From NCBI GenBank assembly GCA_030837265.1, contig JAUPKV010000618.1, positions 1 to 14,426 of the forward strand: DNA of 14,426 bases. Direction: 5' to 3'. Source of the DNA: Methanobacteriota archaeon (GTDB lineage: Archaea > Halobacteriota > Methanosarcinia > Methanosarcinales > Methanosarcinaceae). Position numbers and translations under genes: made by a program. This document shows positions 1-7,498 of this stretch, piece after piece. Within the stretch, counting starts at the first letter, position 1. The number at the start of each line of letters is the position of its first letter. The notes under the pieces were generated by a model that worked only from the letters and a program-made list of their open reading frames with translations, ran no database searches and was not told the DNA's origin.

Positions 1-100
1 GAGTTTACGTTTTCTTCAGATGATTTTTTAACCTGATTCATCTTACTGTATGGTTCCTTAAGTGAGGCATAAATTTAATAGTCCAGTTCCTGATACTACC

Positions 101-132
101 ATATTTATCTGGTTTTATATTTATCTGGTTTT
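101..132 (+). repeat. 16-bp perfect tandem duplication carrying a TATA-like element
   Basis: Two identical adjacent 16-bp units (ATATTTATCTGGTTTT) occupy 101-116 and 117-132, just upstream of the kinase gene that starts at 157. The stretch TTTTATATTTAT at the junction (about 113-124) resembles an archaeal TATA box and would place a transcript start near 140-150, giving a very short leader. The duplication therefore copies the presumed core promoter. The rest of 1-156 is AT-rich and holds only a weak 6-bp inverted repeat (AGATGA at 18-23, TCATCT at 38-43). I see no gene there. Confidence 0.6.
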
Positions 133-156
133 TTCTGTTTTCATAGAGCTGTTAAC

Positions 157-1059
157 ATGATTAAAATCTGTAATGAAATCCCCGGTTCCAGTAAATGGCA
201 AATAGTAAAGGCAATTAATAAGGGATGGTCAAACGATCAGAAATATTATATCCAAACAACGGATGGCCGGGAATTATTGCTCAGGACCTCGGACATATCA
301 CAATATGAGAATAAGAAACGTGAATTTGAAGCAATAAAGCAGCTTGATGACATTGATATTTTAATTTCGCGTCCAATTGATTTCGGGATTTGTGATAACA
401 ATCAATCTGTGTATTCTTTACTGACCTGGATAAAAGGGGAGGATGCAGAAACTGTTCTTCCTATGCTAAGCCACAACGAGCAATACGAGCTAGGCGTTAA
501 AGCCGGAGAAGTATTAAAAACCATACATCAGATTTCTGCGCCAAAAGATCAGGTGTCATGGCCGGAGCTTTTCAATCGCAAAATAAACAGAAATATTGCC
601 AATTATAGAGCCTGTGGAATTCATCTGAAGGGAGAAGATAAAATTCTCGAATATATTGAGCAAAACAGGCATCTATTAGAGAATCGCCCCCAAAGTTTCC
701 AACACGGTGACTATCATGTTGGAAATATGATTATAACAAAGTCCGGAACACTGGGAATAATTGATTTTAACAGACTCGACTATGGTGACCCATGGGAGGA
801 ATTCAATCGCATTACCTGGTGTGCAAATATAAGTGCCGCGTTTGCTTCGGGACGTATAAACGGATATTTCCATCATGATGTGCCAGATTTATTTTTTAAA
901 TTGATGGCTTTATATATCGCGAGTAACCAACTTTCATCAATTCCCTGGACAATTCAATTTGGACAGGAAGAAGTCAGCAATATGATCGGGCTAAACAAAA
1001 ATATTTTGGAATGGTATGATGAATTTGATACATACATACCAAAATGGTATATTTGCTAA
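157..1059 (+). CDS. Aminoglycoside phosphotransferase (APH) family kinase
   Basis: This 300-residue cytoplasmic protein has the APH/choline-kinase fold signature. The catalytic loop is HGDYHVGN at 183-190, with D185 as the presumed catalytic base and N190 as a metal ligand. The second metal-binding motif is IIDF at 201-204 (D203), followed by a GDPWEEF stretch at 210-216 that is usual in the family. The N-terminal lobe (about 1-100) should bind ATP, and the length is normal for the family. Such enzymes phosphorylate a hydroxyl on a small molecule; family members include antibiotic kinases, homoserine kinases and sugar kinases, and the sequence does not tell which this is. The gene stands alone, facing the importer genes end to end, with only 32 bp between the two stop codons. 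It is visibly AT-rich, and similar proteins are common in Firmicutes, so bacterial origin is possible. The ATG is preceded only by a weak GAG-type ribosome site, which fits a short-leader transcript. Confidence 0.8.
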   Translation: MIKICNEIPGSSKWQIVKAINKGWSNDQKYYIQTTDGRELLLRTSDISQYENKKREFEAIKQLDDIDILISRPIDFGICDNNQSVYSLLTWIKGEDAETVLPMLSHNEQYELGVKAGEVLKTIHQISAPKDQVSWPELFNRKINRNIANYRACGIHLKGEDKILEYIEQNRHLLENRPQSFQHGDYHVGNMIITKSGTLGIIDFNRLDYGDPWEEFNRITWCANISAAFASGRINGYFHHDVPDLFFKLMALYIASNQLSSIPWTIQFGQEEVSNMIGLNKNILEWYDEFDTYIPKWYIC

Positions 1060-1091
1060 TTGCATCCTTTTTCGATATATTTATTCGCCAA

Positions 1092-1970
1092 TCAAAACCA
1101 TATTGTATCAGACCTGGGATCGGTAATGGACCTCAATTCGGAACCGATGAGATTTGTCGCAAGGACAAATAACATAATCATGCCACCTGAAGATAAGGCT
1201 ATCATAGGCTCAGTCTGAAGGTACACCAACCCGTCTTTTAAAATGGCCCCCAGTTCCGGTGTTGGGGGCTGAATCCCAAGCCCGAGGAATCCAAGCCCGG
1301 AAATTGCAATAATCTTGGACCCTAGCCCAAGCGTGGCAATTTCAATGATAGGTCCGTAACTATTGGGAAGGATATGACGGAAAAGAATGTATCTCTCAGA
1401 TGCACCGAGCGCTCTTGCTGCCTCGACAAATCCGCTATTTCTCAACGAGAGAGTAGAGCCTCGGATCATTCGCGCGTACTTTGCCCAGCCTGAAATGGAA
1501 AGGGAAAGAATAATACCTGCAGGAGTAGGGCCTACAACACCCACTATTGCAATTGCAAGGACTATACTGGGAAAGGCAAGCAGGATATCCGTCAGCCGCA
1601 TCAAGCATGCATCAAGCCTGCTGAAATATCCTGCATACATACCTATGATTATCCCTGCAGGCACGATGATAAGAGTTGAAACGATTGCAATAAAAATTGA
1701 GGTCTGCGCGCCATACACCACACGGCTGAAAATACATCGGCCGAACTGATCGGTCCCCAGGGGAAAGGATGCCGACGGAGGAGATAACCTTTCTTCAAAA
1801 TGCATTTCTGCAGGGTCATGTGGTGAAATAAGCGGAGCCGTTATAGCCATCATGGAGATGAGAGCAAACAGCAGAATACCAATTGTAAGTGCCGCATTGC
1901 TTCGCAGAAGTATCCAGACGCGGTTTATTCCGAAAACGGTCCATTTTTCATCCGATTGTGAGTATTCCAT
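1092..1970 (-). CDS. ABC importer permease, DppC/NikC type
   Basis: This 292-residue inner-membrane permease is of the peptide/nickel importer class (BPD_transp_1 domain). A cytoplasmic N-terminal tail is followed by a first membrane span at about 27-50. The periplasmic segment carries PLGTDQFGRCIFSRVVYGAQ, the hallmark of DppC/OppC/NikC N-termini. The core spans follow, and the EAA loop that docks to the ATPase reads EAARALGASERY followed by ILFRHILPN. The PTPELGAIL segment near the C-terminus is also typical. It pairs with the permease encoded just upstream to form the translocation channel. It is the last gene of the transcript: its ATG is one base after the previous stop, and a GGGAG ribosome site overlaps the end of that gene (GGGAGAATAACATG). 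The exact substrate cannot be read from a permease. Confidence 0.9.
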   Translation of the reverse strand: MEYSQSDEKWTVFGINRVWILLRSNAALTIGILLFALISMMAITAPLISPHDPAEMHFEERLSPPSASFPLGTDQFGRCIFSRVVYGAQTSIFIAIVSTLIIVPAGIIIGMYAGYFSRLDACLMRLTDILLAFPSIVLAIAIVGVVGPTPAGIILSLSISGWAKYARMIRGSTLSLRNSGFVEAARALGASERYILFRHILPNSYGPIIEIATLGLGSKIIAISGLGFLGLGIQPPTPELGAILKDGLVYLQTEPMIALSSGGMIMLFVLATNLIGSELRSITDPRSDTIWF

Positions 1971-1971
1971 G

Positions 1972-2916
1972 TTATTCTCCCTGAGGCCTTATTGAAGGAT
2001 CAAGATATAGGTAGGCGAGGTCGACGATTAGATTGACCAGGACAACAATAACTGCAAAAGTAAGTATGCAACCCTGGACTACCATAATATCCATTGAGGA
2101 AACGGAATTAACAAGAAGCCTTCCAATTCCGGGGAGTGCAAAAATGCTTTCAATAGTAACTGCCCCTCCAAAAATCCATCCGAATTGGGTGCCCATATAT
2201 ATTAGAACAGGGAGCAGCGCGTTCTTGAGAACATGCCGCCGGATAACCATTCGACGGCTTAGCCCTTTTGCAAGGGCTGTCCTGATATAATCTTTCTCAA
2301 GCGTTTCAATGATGCTCGTCCGCATGATGCGCATTGTTACCGCTATGAGGCCGACCGAGAGAGTCAGGGAGGGAAGGATGAAATACTCTATTCCCCCCAC
2401 TCCTGCAACGGGAAGGATACCTAAATAGACCCCTCCGATGAGCATAAAGATTATTGCAACGAAAAATTCCGGACTTGATAGGCTGATTACAGAGCTAAGC
2501 CTGCAGATATGGTCCACAAGCCCGTTCTGTCTGAGTGCTGCGGCGATTCCAAGCGGAATAGCTACAGCAGCTGAAAAAAACATTGAAATGAAGGCGAGAC
2601 AGAAGGTTACGGGTAGAGCGTGTGCGATTTCTTCGAGAGTGCTCCTTTTTGTCTGGTAAGAATATCCCAGGTCCCCATGTACAACCCTTGAAGCCCACTT
2701 TAAATAGCTGATATGCCAGGGATCGTCAAGTCCCATTTCCTGGTGAAGTCTGGCCACCGCTTCTTTTGGCGGGCTTTCAGTGCCAAGGGTGGCTCGAAGA
2801 GTAATCTCAGCCGGGTCTCCGGGTGAAAGGGAGATTACTGCAAAGGTGATAAGCGAAATCCCAATCAATACCTGTACCAGTTGAAGGAGGCGGTTCAATA
2901 TGATTGCACGCATCAT
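1972..2916 (-). CDS. ABC importer permease, DppB/NikB type
   Basis: This 314-residue inner-membrane permease is of the DppB/OppB/NikB type. The family features are the N-terminal span at about 9-30 followed by SPGDPAE, the LGLDDPW-like stretch (MGLDDPW), the GDLGYSY motif, and the EAA-type loop (DYIRTALAKGLSRRMVIRRH, then LKNALLPVL). The ALPGIGRLLVNSV motif follows near the C-terminus. Length is normal for the family. The start has two tandem ATG codons (2916-2914 and 2913-2911). A purine-rich GGATTTGAG precedes them, so either could be used. It lies 44 bp downstream of the receptor gene, with a hairpin in that gap, and one base upstream of its partner permease. Confidence 0.9.
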   Translation of the reverse strand: MMRAIILNRLLQLVQVLIGISLITFAVISLSPGDPAEITLRATLGTESPPKEAVARLHQEMGLDDPWHISYLKWASRVVHGDLGYSYQTKRSTLEEIAHALPVTFCLAFISMFFSAAVAIPLGIAAALRQNGLVDHICRLSSVISLSSPEFFVAIIFMLIGGVYLGILPVAGVGGIEYFILPSLTLSVGLIAVTMRIMRTSIIETLEKDYIRTALAKGLSRRMVIRRHVLKNALLPVLIYMGTQFGWIFGGAVTIESIFALPGIGRLLVNSVSSMDIMVVQGCILTFAVIVVLVNLIVDLAYLYLDPSIRPQGE

Positions 2917-2942
2917 TCATCTCAAATCCTTTTAAACCAGGG

Positions 2943-2960
2943 TGTGGGTATAAACCCACA
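2943..2960 (-). other. RNA hairpin between receptor and permease genes
   Basis: Directly after the receptor stop codon the transcript can form a perfect 7-bp stem (TGTGGGT with ACCCACA) closed by a 4-base loop. There is no T run after it, so it is not a simple terminator. In many ABC importer operons such hairpins protect the 3' end of the receptor mRNA, so that more receptor than permease is made. That role is inferred here from position. Confidence 0.55.
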
Positions 2961-4511
2961 TCAGGCAATTGAGACATTCTGAAGGTCCAGAGAGTACTCC
3001 GTAGGGTGGAGATGGTATCCCTTTATATTTGAATTTGTGACGTCGATATTAACATAGTAATTGAGATACGATACAGGCGCTTCTTCGACGACAATTGCCT
3101 GGACCTCATCATAGAGTTTTTTTCTGGCTGCCAGGTCGGAGGTGGTCCTGGCCTGTTCGAGCAGCTCATCCACACGGTCATTATGCCAGCGATAAGCACC
3201 CCAACCATCTTCAGATGTGCCGCTAGAATGATAATCCGTCATCATGATTTCATCCGGATCAGGCACGAAAAGCAGTCCTCTTCCGACAAGGAAAATATCA
3301 AACTCACCTTTGTTTCGGAGAGAGTTTGCAGCATCGGTATTGAGAACCTTAAGTTCCGTATCTATGCCTACTTTTTTGAGTTGTTGCTGGATTACCTCAG
3401 CGATCGGCGGCAGTTCTGCCCTTTCCGGATAAGTGACAAGTGTAATCTTCAGAGCTTTCCCATCTTTATCAAGGGTTCCGTCCCCATTCGAATCTGTCCA
3501 GCCTGCTTCATTGAGGAGGGATTTTGCTTTTTCCGGTTCAAATGTATAGGGAGCAATATCCTTATTTGCCCAGTAAAACTCCGGAGGGAAGAGTCCAGCA
3601 GCCGTGGTCCCGTATCCATGCAGGACATAATTCACTATTGCCTCCCGGTCAATGGCATAATTGACAGCCTGCCTCACCTTCTTATCGTTGAAAGGCTCTT
3701 TTTCCGTGTTGAAACCCATCATCCTCACGCGAGCAATCGGCTGCTGCAGGACGGTGTAGTTAGCCTCCGTTGTATATTTTTCAGCAATCTCAGGCGAAAG
3801 GATCATAGCTATCTGGATATCCTTGCTGTCCATGAGCATTTTTCTTGTAAGCTCTTCAGGGATTATCCGGTAAATCACTTTATCAACAGAAGCGACCTGT
3901 CCCCAGTAATTGTTATTTTTGACTATAACAATTTCTTCCTCCGGTTTCCAGGATTCAAATATGAAAGGTCCGGTGCCGATAGGCTTTGTCACATTGCCGT
4001 CTGCATCATAGGACCCGGGAGCAAGGGCAGCAGTTTCTCCTTTAGAGAGATAGGCAGGAAGTGCAGGGAAGGTTGAGTTCAGGTTGACTATTAGTGTCAG
4101 GTTGTCCGGAGCCTCAATAGATGTTACGGGAATTTTTTTGAATACCGATGCCGACTTGTTAAAAGACCTTTCGAGAGATTCTTTCATTATCTCGGCTGTA
4201 AAAGGCGTCCCATCATGGAATCGAACACCATCTCTCAATATTAAAGTCCATTTTTTCCCATCGCCGGAAGCTTCCCAGGATTTTGCAAGGTTTGGGATCA
4301 TTTTTCCGGCATAATCGACTCCCACAAGAGTTTCTGCATATCCGAGCCTTTGAGGCATAGAACCTGACAGGTGAGGATCGATTGTATTAGGACTCCATTG
4401 TCCCGAGACAGATAATGTCTGAATTTCTTGTTTTTGTTCCTTGTCCGTACAGCCTGCTCCCAGGACAACGAGAGCCAGTAGAATGAAGAGAATTCCCTCT
4501 TTTGTTTTCAT
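2961..4511 (-). CDS. Solute-binding lipoprotein of peptide/nickel ABC importer (SBP_bac_5 family)
   Basis: This 516-residue extracellular receptor delivers substrate to the permease pair. A signal peptide ends in the lipobox LGAGC, with C21 as the lipidation site. The mature protein shows the cluster C (SBP_bac_5) pattern: TIDPHLSGS near the N-terminus, a LRDGVRFHDGTPFTAE motif, GTGPFIFESW, NNNYWG, and the NDKKVRQAVNYAIDREAIV segment in the middle. The C-terminal half carries DPDEIMMTDYHSSG and an aromatic/His stretch YRWH near 440-443 that could sit by the pocket. Length fits NikA/CntA/DppA-type receptors, which bind peptides, nickel chelates or opine metallophores. I cannot choose between these from motifs. 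The gene lies after a 175-bp gap with repeats and a palindrome and may have its own promoter or leader control. The ribosome site before the ATG is a weak, distant GGTG (GGGTGTGATTAATAAATATG). Confidence 0.88.
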   Translation of the reverse strand: MKTKEGILFILLALVVLGAGCTDKEQKQEIQTLSVSGQWSPNTIDPHLSGSMPQRLGYAETLVGVDYAGKMIPNLAKSWEASGDGKKWTLILRDGVRFHDGTPFTAEIMKESLERSFNKSASVFKKIPVTSIEAPDNLTLIVNLNSTFPALPAYLSKGETAALAPGSYDADGNVTKPIGTGPFIFESWKPEEEIVIVKNNNYWGQVASVDKVIYRIIPEELTRKMLMDSKDIQIAMILSPEIAEKYTTEANYTVLQQPIARVRMMGFNTEKEPFNDKKVRQAVNYAIDREAIVNYVLHGYGTTAAGLFPPEFYWANKDIAPYTFEPEKAKSLLNEAGWTDSNGDGTLDKDGKALKITLVTYPERAELPPIAEVIQQQLKKVGIDTELKVLNTDAANSLRNKGEFDIFLVGRGLLFVPDPDEIMMTDYHSSGTSEDGWGAYRWHNDRVDELLEQARTTSDLAARKKLYDEVQAIVVEEAPVSYLNYYVNIDVTNSNIKGYHLHPTEYSLDLQNVSIA

Positions 4512-4528
4512 ATTTATTAATCACACCC

Positions 4529-4544
4529 GATACTGTTGTGTATC
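4529..4544. promoter_or_regulatory. Palindrome GATAC-N6-GTATC upstream of receptor gene
   Basis: A perfect 5-bp inverted repeat with a 6-base spacer lies 18-33 bp upstream of the receptor start. A second symmetric element, GCAAA-AA-TTTGC, is at 4555-4566. Both lie in the leader region of the receptor gene. They could be operator half-sites for a dimeric regulator or a small RNA stem. No regulator gene is adjacent, so the role is open. Confidence 0.35.
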
Positions 4545-4600
4545 ATTACATGTTGCAAAAATTTGCGTACAGGAAATTTCGGATTAATCATCTTAATTCG

Positions 4601-4670
4601 GGGTAATCTGTTGGGTAATCTGTTGGGTAATCTGTTGGAGGAATTTGTTGGGTAATGTTTGGAGGAATTT
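4601..4670. repeat. 12-bp tandem repeat (3 copies) plus degenerate larger repeat
   Basis: GGGTAATCTGTT is repeated exactly three times at 4601-4612, 4613-4624 and 4625-4636. A larger unit then recurs: GGGTAATCTGTTGGAGGAATTT at 4625-4646 (given here as a 12-mer plus GGAGGAATTT) and GGGTAATGTTTGGAGGAATTT-like sequence at 4650-4670. The array fills most of the 175-bp gap between the F ATPase and the receptor gene, so it should be transcribed within the operon. It is too short and has no spacers, so it is not CRISPR. Slippage could change its copy number and the leader length. Confidence 0.75.
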
Positions 4671-4686
4671 TAGGAATACACAGGTA

Positions 4687-5604
4687 TCAAGCAGGTGAAA
4701 CTTTATGGCAGCGCACCCGTCTGTCCACATATTCCTGCGTTTCAGGGTTGGAAAGGCATTTTTCGGTCTTATCCGGGCAGAATTGATAGTATACGCATGA
4801 ACCTGGAACCTTTGTTCCTTGAGGTTCCGATAATAGCAAGGAACCGGAGTCAGGAATTGATGAGATCCTGTGGGTAAATGGGTGGAGAGGTCTATCAAGG
4901 ACGTTCCGTCCTTCTTCTACTATTTGTCCTCCAAACATTACGGCGATCCGGTCTCCAATAGCTTGAGCAAGCTTCTGGTCGTGAGTAATGAAGAGAAGAG
5001 CACAGTCAAGCTTGTGCTGGAGTGTCTGCAGGAGGCGGACAATGGATGCCTGAGTGGATACGTCCAGCATTGAAGTCGGTTCGTCGCAGATTATAAAGGT
5101 CGGTTCGAGCGCAATTGCTCGGGCAATGACCGCGCGCTGTAACTCTCCGCCGCTAAGCTGGTGAGGGTATCGGGCTGCCTGCTCAGGTTCAAGCCCGACA
5201 AGCTCGAGGAGCTGCTCCAATTCTTCCCCGATCTGCCTTCCGGGAGTTAATGCGTCCTTATGTATGCGAAAAGGCTCGCAGATGGAGTCTGCAATCTTCC
5301 ACCGTGGATTTAGCGCACTTTCAGGCTGCTGTGACACGATTTGTACTTTTCTTCGGATGGGGCGAAGTTCTTTTTCGTTCAACCGTGTCAGATCCTGTCC
5401 CTCAAAGAATACCTCTCCCCGGGTCGGAGGGATGAGCAGCAGGAGCATTTTCGCAAGGGTTGATTTACCGCATCCGCTTTCCCCTACAAGAGCAAGTGTT
5501 TCTCCTGCATCAATCCTGATATCCACATCGTCGACAGCGATAATCTTATTTTTCCCGGGAGAGCCGGGTGCGAATATCTTTGTCAACTTTTTTCCTTCAA
5601 TCAT
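4687..5604 (-). CDS. ABC importer ATPase, OppF/DppF/NikE type
   Basis: This 305-residue cytoplasmic ATPase is one of the two that power the importer. All catalytic motifs are present: Walker A GESGCGKS at 41-48, the Q-loop in VSQQPESALNP near 90-100, signature LSGGELQR at 150-157, Walker B IICDE at 171-175, and the switch histidine H208. The C-terminal oligopeptide-transporter region starts near RPLHPFTHR (about 238-246) and ends with four cysteines: C270, C276, C283 and C299. The same spacing in a DppD ATPase of known structure binds an iron-sulfur cluster. The ATG overlaps the end of the D gene by 8 bp (ATGATTGA), with a GGTG ribosome site eight bases upstream, so the two ATPases are translationally coupled. 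After this gene comes the repeat-bearing gap before the receptor. Confidence 0.9.
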   Translation of the reverse strand: MIEGKKLTKIFAPGSPGKNKIIAVDDVDIRIDAGETLALVGESGCGKSTLAKMLLLLIPPTRGEVFFEGQDLTRLNEKELRPIRRKVQIVSQQPESALNPRWKIADSICEPFRIHKDALTPGRQIGEELEQLLELVGLEPEQAARYPHQLSGGELQRAVIARAIALEPTFIICDEPTSMLDVSTQASIVRLLQTLQHKLDCALLFITHDQKLAQAIGDRIAVMFGGQIVEEGRNVLDRPLHPFTHRISSIPDSGSLLLSEPQGTKVPGSCVYYQFCPDKTEKCLSNPETQEYVDRRVRCHKVSPA

Positions 5605-6568
5605 ACAACCAGCACCTGACCGAAGATCCGTCCGGAAAAGGGATGAGGGGCGGTTCTATTCTACATCGTTCCATTTCACATGTGCAGCGGAAACGGAACC
5701 TGCAACCTCCATCGTATTTATCTGACTCTCGGGTCTTGCCTGATATGGGGTGAAGGCCATTTTCCGGAAGTGAACGAAGCAGTCCTCTGGCGTAGGGGTG
5801 AAGCGGACCGTTAAAAAACTCTATTTTTTCCCTGACCTCTACGATCCTTCCGGAATACATGACTGCGACCCTATCTGCAAGAGTTTTGGCAAACGAGAGG
5901 TCGTGAGTAATAACAAGCAAGGTAATCCCTTTCTCGCGTACGATCCGGAGAAGGGAAGAGATAGCCTGTTTATTCATTACGTCTATACCTTTCGTAGGCT
6001 CATCGGCTATGAGCACTTCCGGAAGCCCTGCAATTCCCATTGCAACAAGTGACCGCTGAAGCATTCCGCCGCTAAAAGAGTAAGGATATGAGTCTATCCT
6101 CTCTTCGGGAGGAGTTACTCGAATTAATCGAAGGAGTTCAAGGACCTTCTTCCTAACAATAGTTCGGTTCTTCTCCAGATGGAGTAAGATCGGTTCTCCT
6201 ATCTGGTCTCCTACAGTCATTAAAGGATTCATGGCTCCGGCAGGATTTTGCGGAACCCAGGCAATTTTTCTTCCACGTACTGTTTTTAGTTCGCTTTCAG
6301 AGAGGGTTAGAAGGTCGACATCACGATATCGTATAATCCCGGTAACAGTACAGTTTACAGGCAGCAGTCCGAGAAGGGCAAGGCCCAAAACTGATTTTCC
6401 GCTTCCGCTTTCCCCTACAATTGCAAATGTCTCCGACTCCATGATGCTGATGTCAATGCCGTCAACTGCCCGGATGATCTTGTCTGATGTGGAAAAGTGT
6501 ACATACAGCTGTTGAACATCAAGAATCCTATTCCCGTTCGATGTTCCATATGTGGTTATAATAGCCAT
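5597..6568 (-). CDS. ABC importer ATPase, OppD/DppD/NikD type
   Basis: This 323-residue ATPase is the first gene of the importer transcript. Motifs are Walker A GESGSGKS at 52-59, Q-loop VPQNP at 105-109, signature SFSGGMLQR at 164-172, Walker B VLIADE at 185-190 and switch histidine H222. The signature is SFSGG rather than the canonical LSGGQ, a common variation in this subfamily. The oligopeptide-transporter C-terminal domain begins at GPLHPYARGLL. It ends in a cysteine cluster (C289, C295, C297, C302, C319), as expected for an iron-sulfur-binding tail. Only a weak AGG ribosome site precedes the ATG. A likely minus-strand TATA (AAAAATATGA, about 6608-6617) predicts a short leader. The gene diverges from the methyltransferase pair, sharing a 123-bp control region. 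Confidence 0.9.
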   Translation of the reverse strand: MAIITTYGTSNGNRILDVQQLYVHFSTSDKIIRAVDGIDISIMESETFAIVGESGSGKSVLGLALLGLLPVNCTVTGIIRYRDVDLLTLSESELKTVRGRKIAWVPQNPAGAMNPLMTVGDQIGEPILLHLEKNRTIVRKKVLELLRLIRVTPPEERIDSYPYSFSGGMLQRSLVAMGIAGLPEVLIADEPTKGIDVMNKQAISSLLRIVREKGITLLVITHDLSFAKTLADRVAVMYSGRIVEVREKIEFFNGPLHPYARGLLRSLPENGLHPISGKTRESDKYDGGCRFRFRCTCEMERCRIEPPLIPFPDGSSVRCWLYD

Positions 6569-6691
6569 CCTGGGAATAACAATTTATGTTATTAGTTATA
6601 ATTGTTTTCATATTTTTCGATAATAAATAGAAAACAGATATTCATATATTAACACGTTATATTGTGAAATTATTAATTAATAGGAGACAGC
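6569..6691. promoter_or_regulatory. Divergent promoter region with overlapping inverted repeats
   Basis: This 123-bp region controls the importer (minus) and the methyltransferases (plus). It has two nested inverted repeats: AATAAC-N7-GTTATT at 6575-6593 and AACAATT-N15-AATTGTT at 6578-6606. They lie between the likely minus-strand TATA (about 6608-6617) and the importer start at 6568, where a bound protein would block transcription. On the plus side, CATATATTA at 6643-6651 is a plausible TATA box, and GGAG at 6683-6686 is a well-placed ribosome site for the ATG at 6692. Operator function is inferred from symmetry and position. AT-rich DNA also produces such symmetry by chance. Confidence 0.5.
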
Positions 6692-7498
6692 ATGACTACA
6701 CAAATTGATTGGGAAACAGCATGGGCTAAAGGTATCGATGAGATGAACCGACTTTCTACCACAGGATACTGGAACAGGAGGGCAGAGGATTATTCCGATA
6801 TGGTTATGGCAAGCGATTGTAATCATGGCCGGAATATCCTGCGTATTTTTGAAAGAGAAAAGCTGCTACAGAAAGCGTGGCATGTGCTTGATATTGCATC
6901 GGGCCCAGGTGCGATAACGGTCCCATTTGCAGAGCGGGCATGCAGGGTAACTGCAGTTGAGCCCGCAGAGAGAATGGCAGCGGCGTTGATGTCATATGCA
7001 CGGAGCAGAGGGCTTTCCAACATTGAAATAATCCCGCAGGTATGGCAGGAGGTAGATGAGGAAGCTAATTTGAAGATGTATGATTTAGTAATCTGTTGCC
7101 ATGCACTCTGGCAGTTTCCGGATATTCTGCAACAAATACGACGCATGGAAGCAGTTTCCAGTGGGTACTGCTGCCTTGCCCATGGGTTCGAAGCCCCATC
7201 TGAGGCACTCAAACTGACGAAAACACTCGGAATCGATGACGGAGGATTTGATCAGTTCATCACGATATTCAACCTTCTCAATGATTCAGGAGTGTACCCA
7301 AATGTCGATGTGATCGATTACACACTTACGCGGCCTGTTTCATCAGCAATCGCCTCAGTCACAAACCTTGTCGAGAAATATCGGCCTTTGAATCCCGAGG
7401 ACAGCACGGTTATCCGGGAGTGGGTACAGAGTCACGCCATTAGTGGTATGTATCAGGTTAGCGGCAAAATGGGTGTTTTATGGTGGAAGGTAGCATGA
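6692..7498 (+). CDS. Class I SAM-dependent methyltransferase (first of paralogous pair)
   Basis: This 268-residue soluble enzyme has a Rossmann methyltransferase fold. Motif I is VLDIASGPG at 65-73, followed by PFAERACRVTAVEPAERM, where E90 should bind the ribose hydroxyls of SAM. Further shared blocks are IIPQVWQEV, YDLVICCHALWQFPDI, RRMEAVSSGYCCLAHG and a C-terminal VIDYTLTRP. A region of about 60 residues with WNRRAEDYSD precedes motif I and probably caps the active site. The methyl acceptor is unknown. The next gene encodes a paralog with the same blocks in the same order. The start has a GGAG ribosome site five bases upstream, and the stop overlaps the next start as ATGA. Its place opposite the importer suggests the acceptor is the imported molecule or something made from it. 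Confidence 0.82.
   Translation: MTTQIDWETAWAKGIDEMNRLSTTGYWNRRAEDYSDMVMASDCNHGRNILRIFEREKLLQKAWHVLDIASGPGAITVPFAERACRVTAVEPAERMAAALMSYARSRGLSNIEIIPQVWQEVDEEANLKMYDLVICCHALWQFPDILQQIRRMEAVSSGYCCLAHGFEAPSEALKLTKTLGIDDGGFDQFITIFNLLNDSGVYPNVDVIDYTLTRPVSSAIASVTNLVEKYRPLNPEDSTVIREWVQSHAISGMYQVSGKMGVLWWKVA

Noticed and set aside
3183..4076. Long open frame (297 codons) on the plus strand
   Set aside because: It lies wholly antisense to the receptor gene, has no ribosome site and a low-complexity composition, while the minus-strand frame has clear lipoprotein and SBP_bac_5 motifs.
4601..4708. Possible CRISPR array or phage attachment site at the short repeats
   Set aside because: The 12-bp repeats are directly adjacent without spacers, and there is no cas, integrase or tRNA gene nearby.
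4593..4898. Minus-strand frame ending in Gln-Gln-Ile-Thr repeats
   Set aside because: It is an alternative frame of the F ATPase end that runs into the 12-bp repeats. The ATPase frame ends normally with its four cysteines, so the repeated peptide is a by-product.
6823..7212. Minus-strand frame of 129 codons
   Set aside because: It is antisense to the first methyltransferase, which has strong SAM-binding motifs and a good ribosome site.
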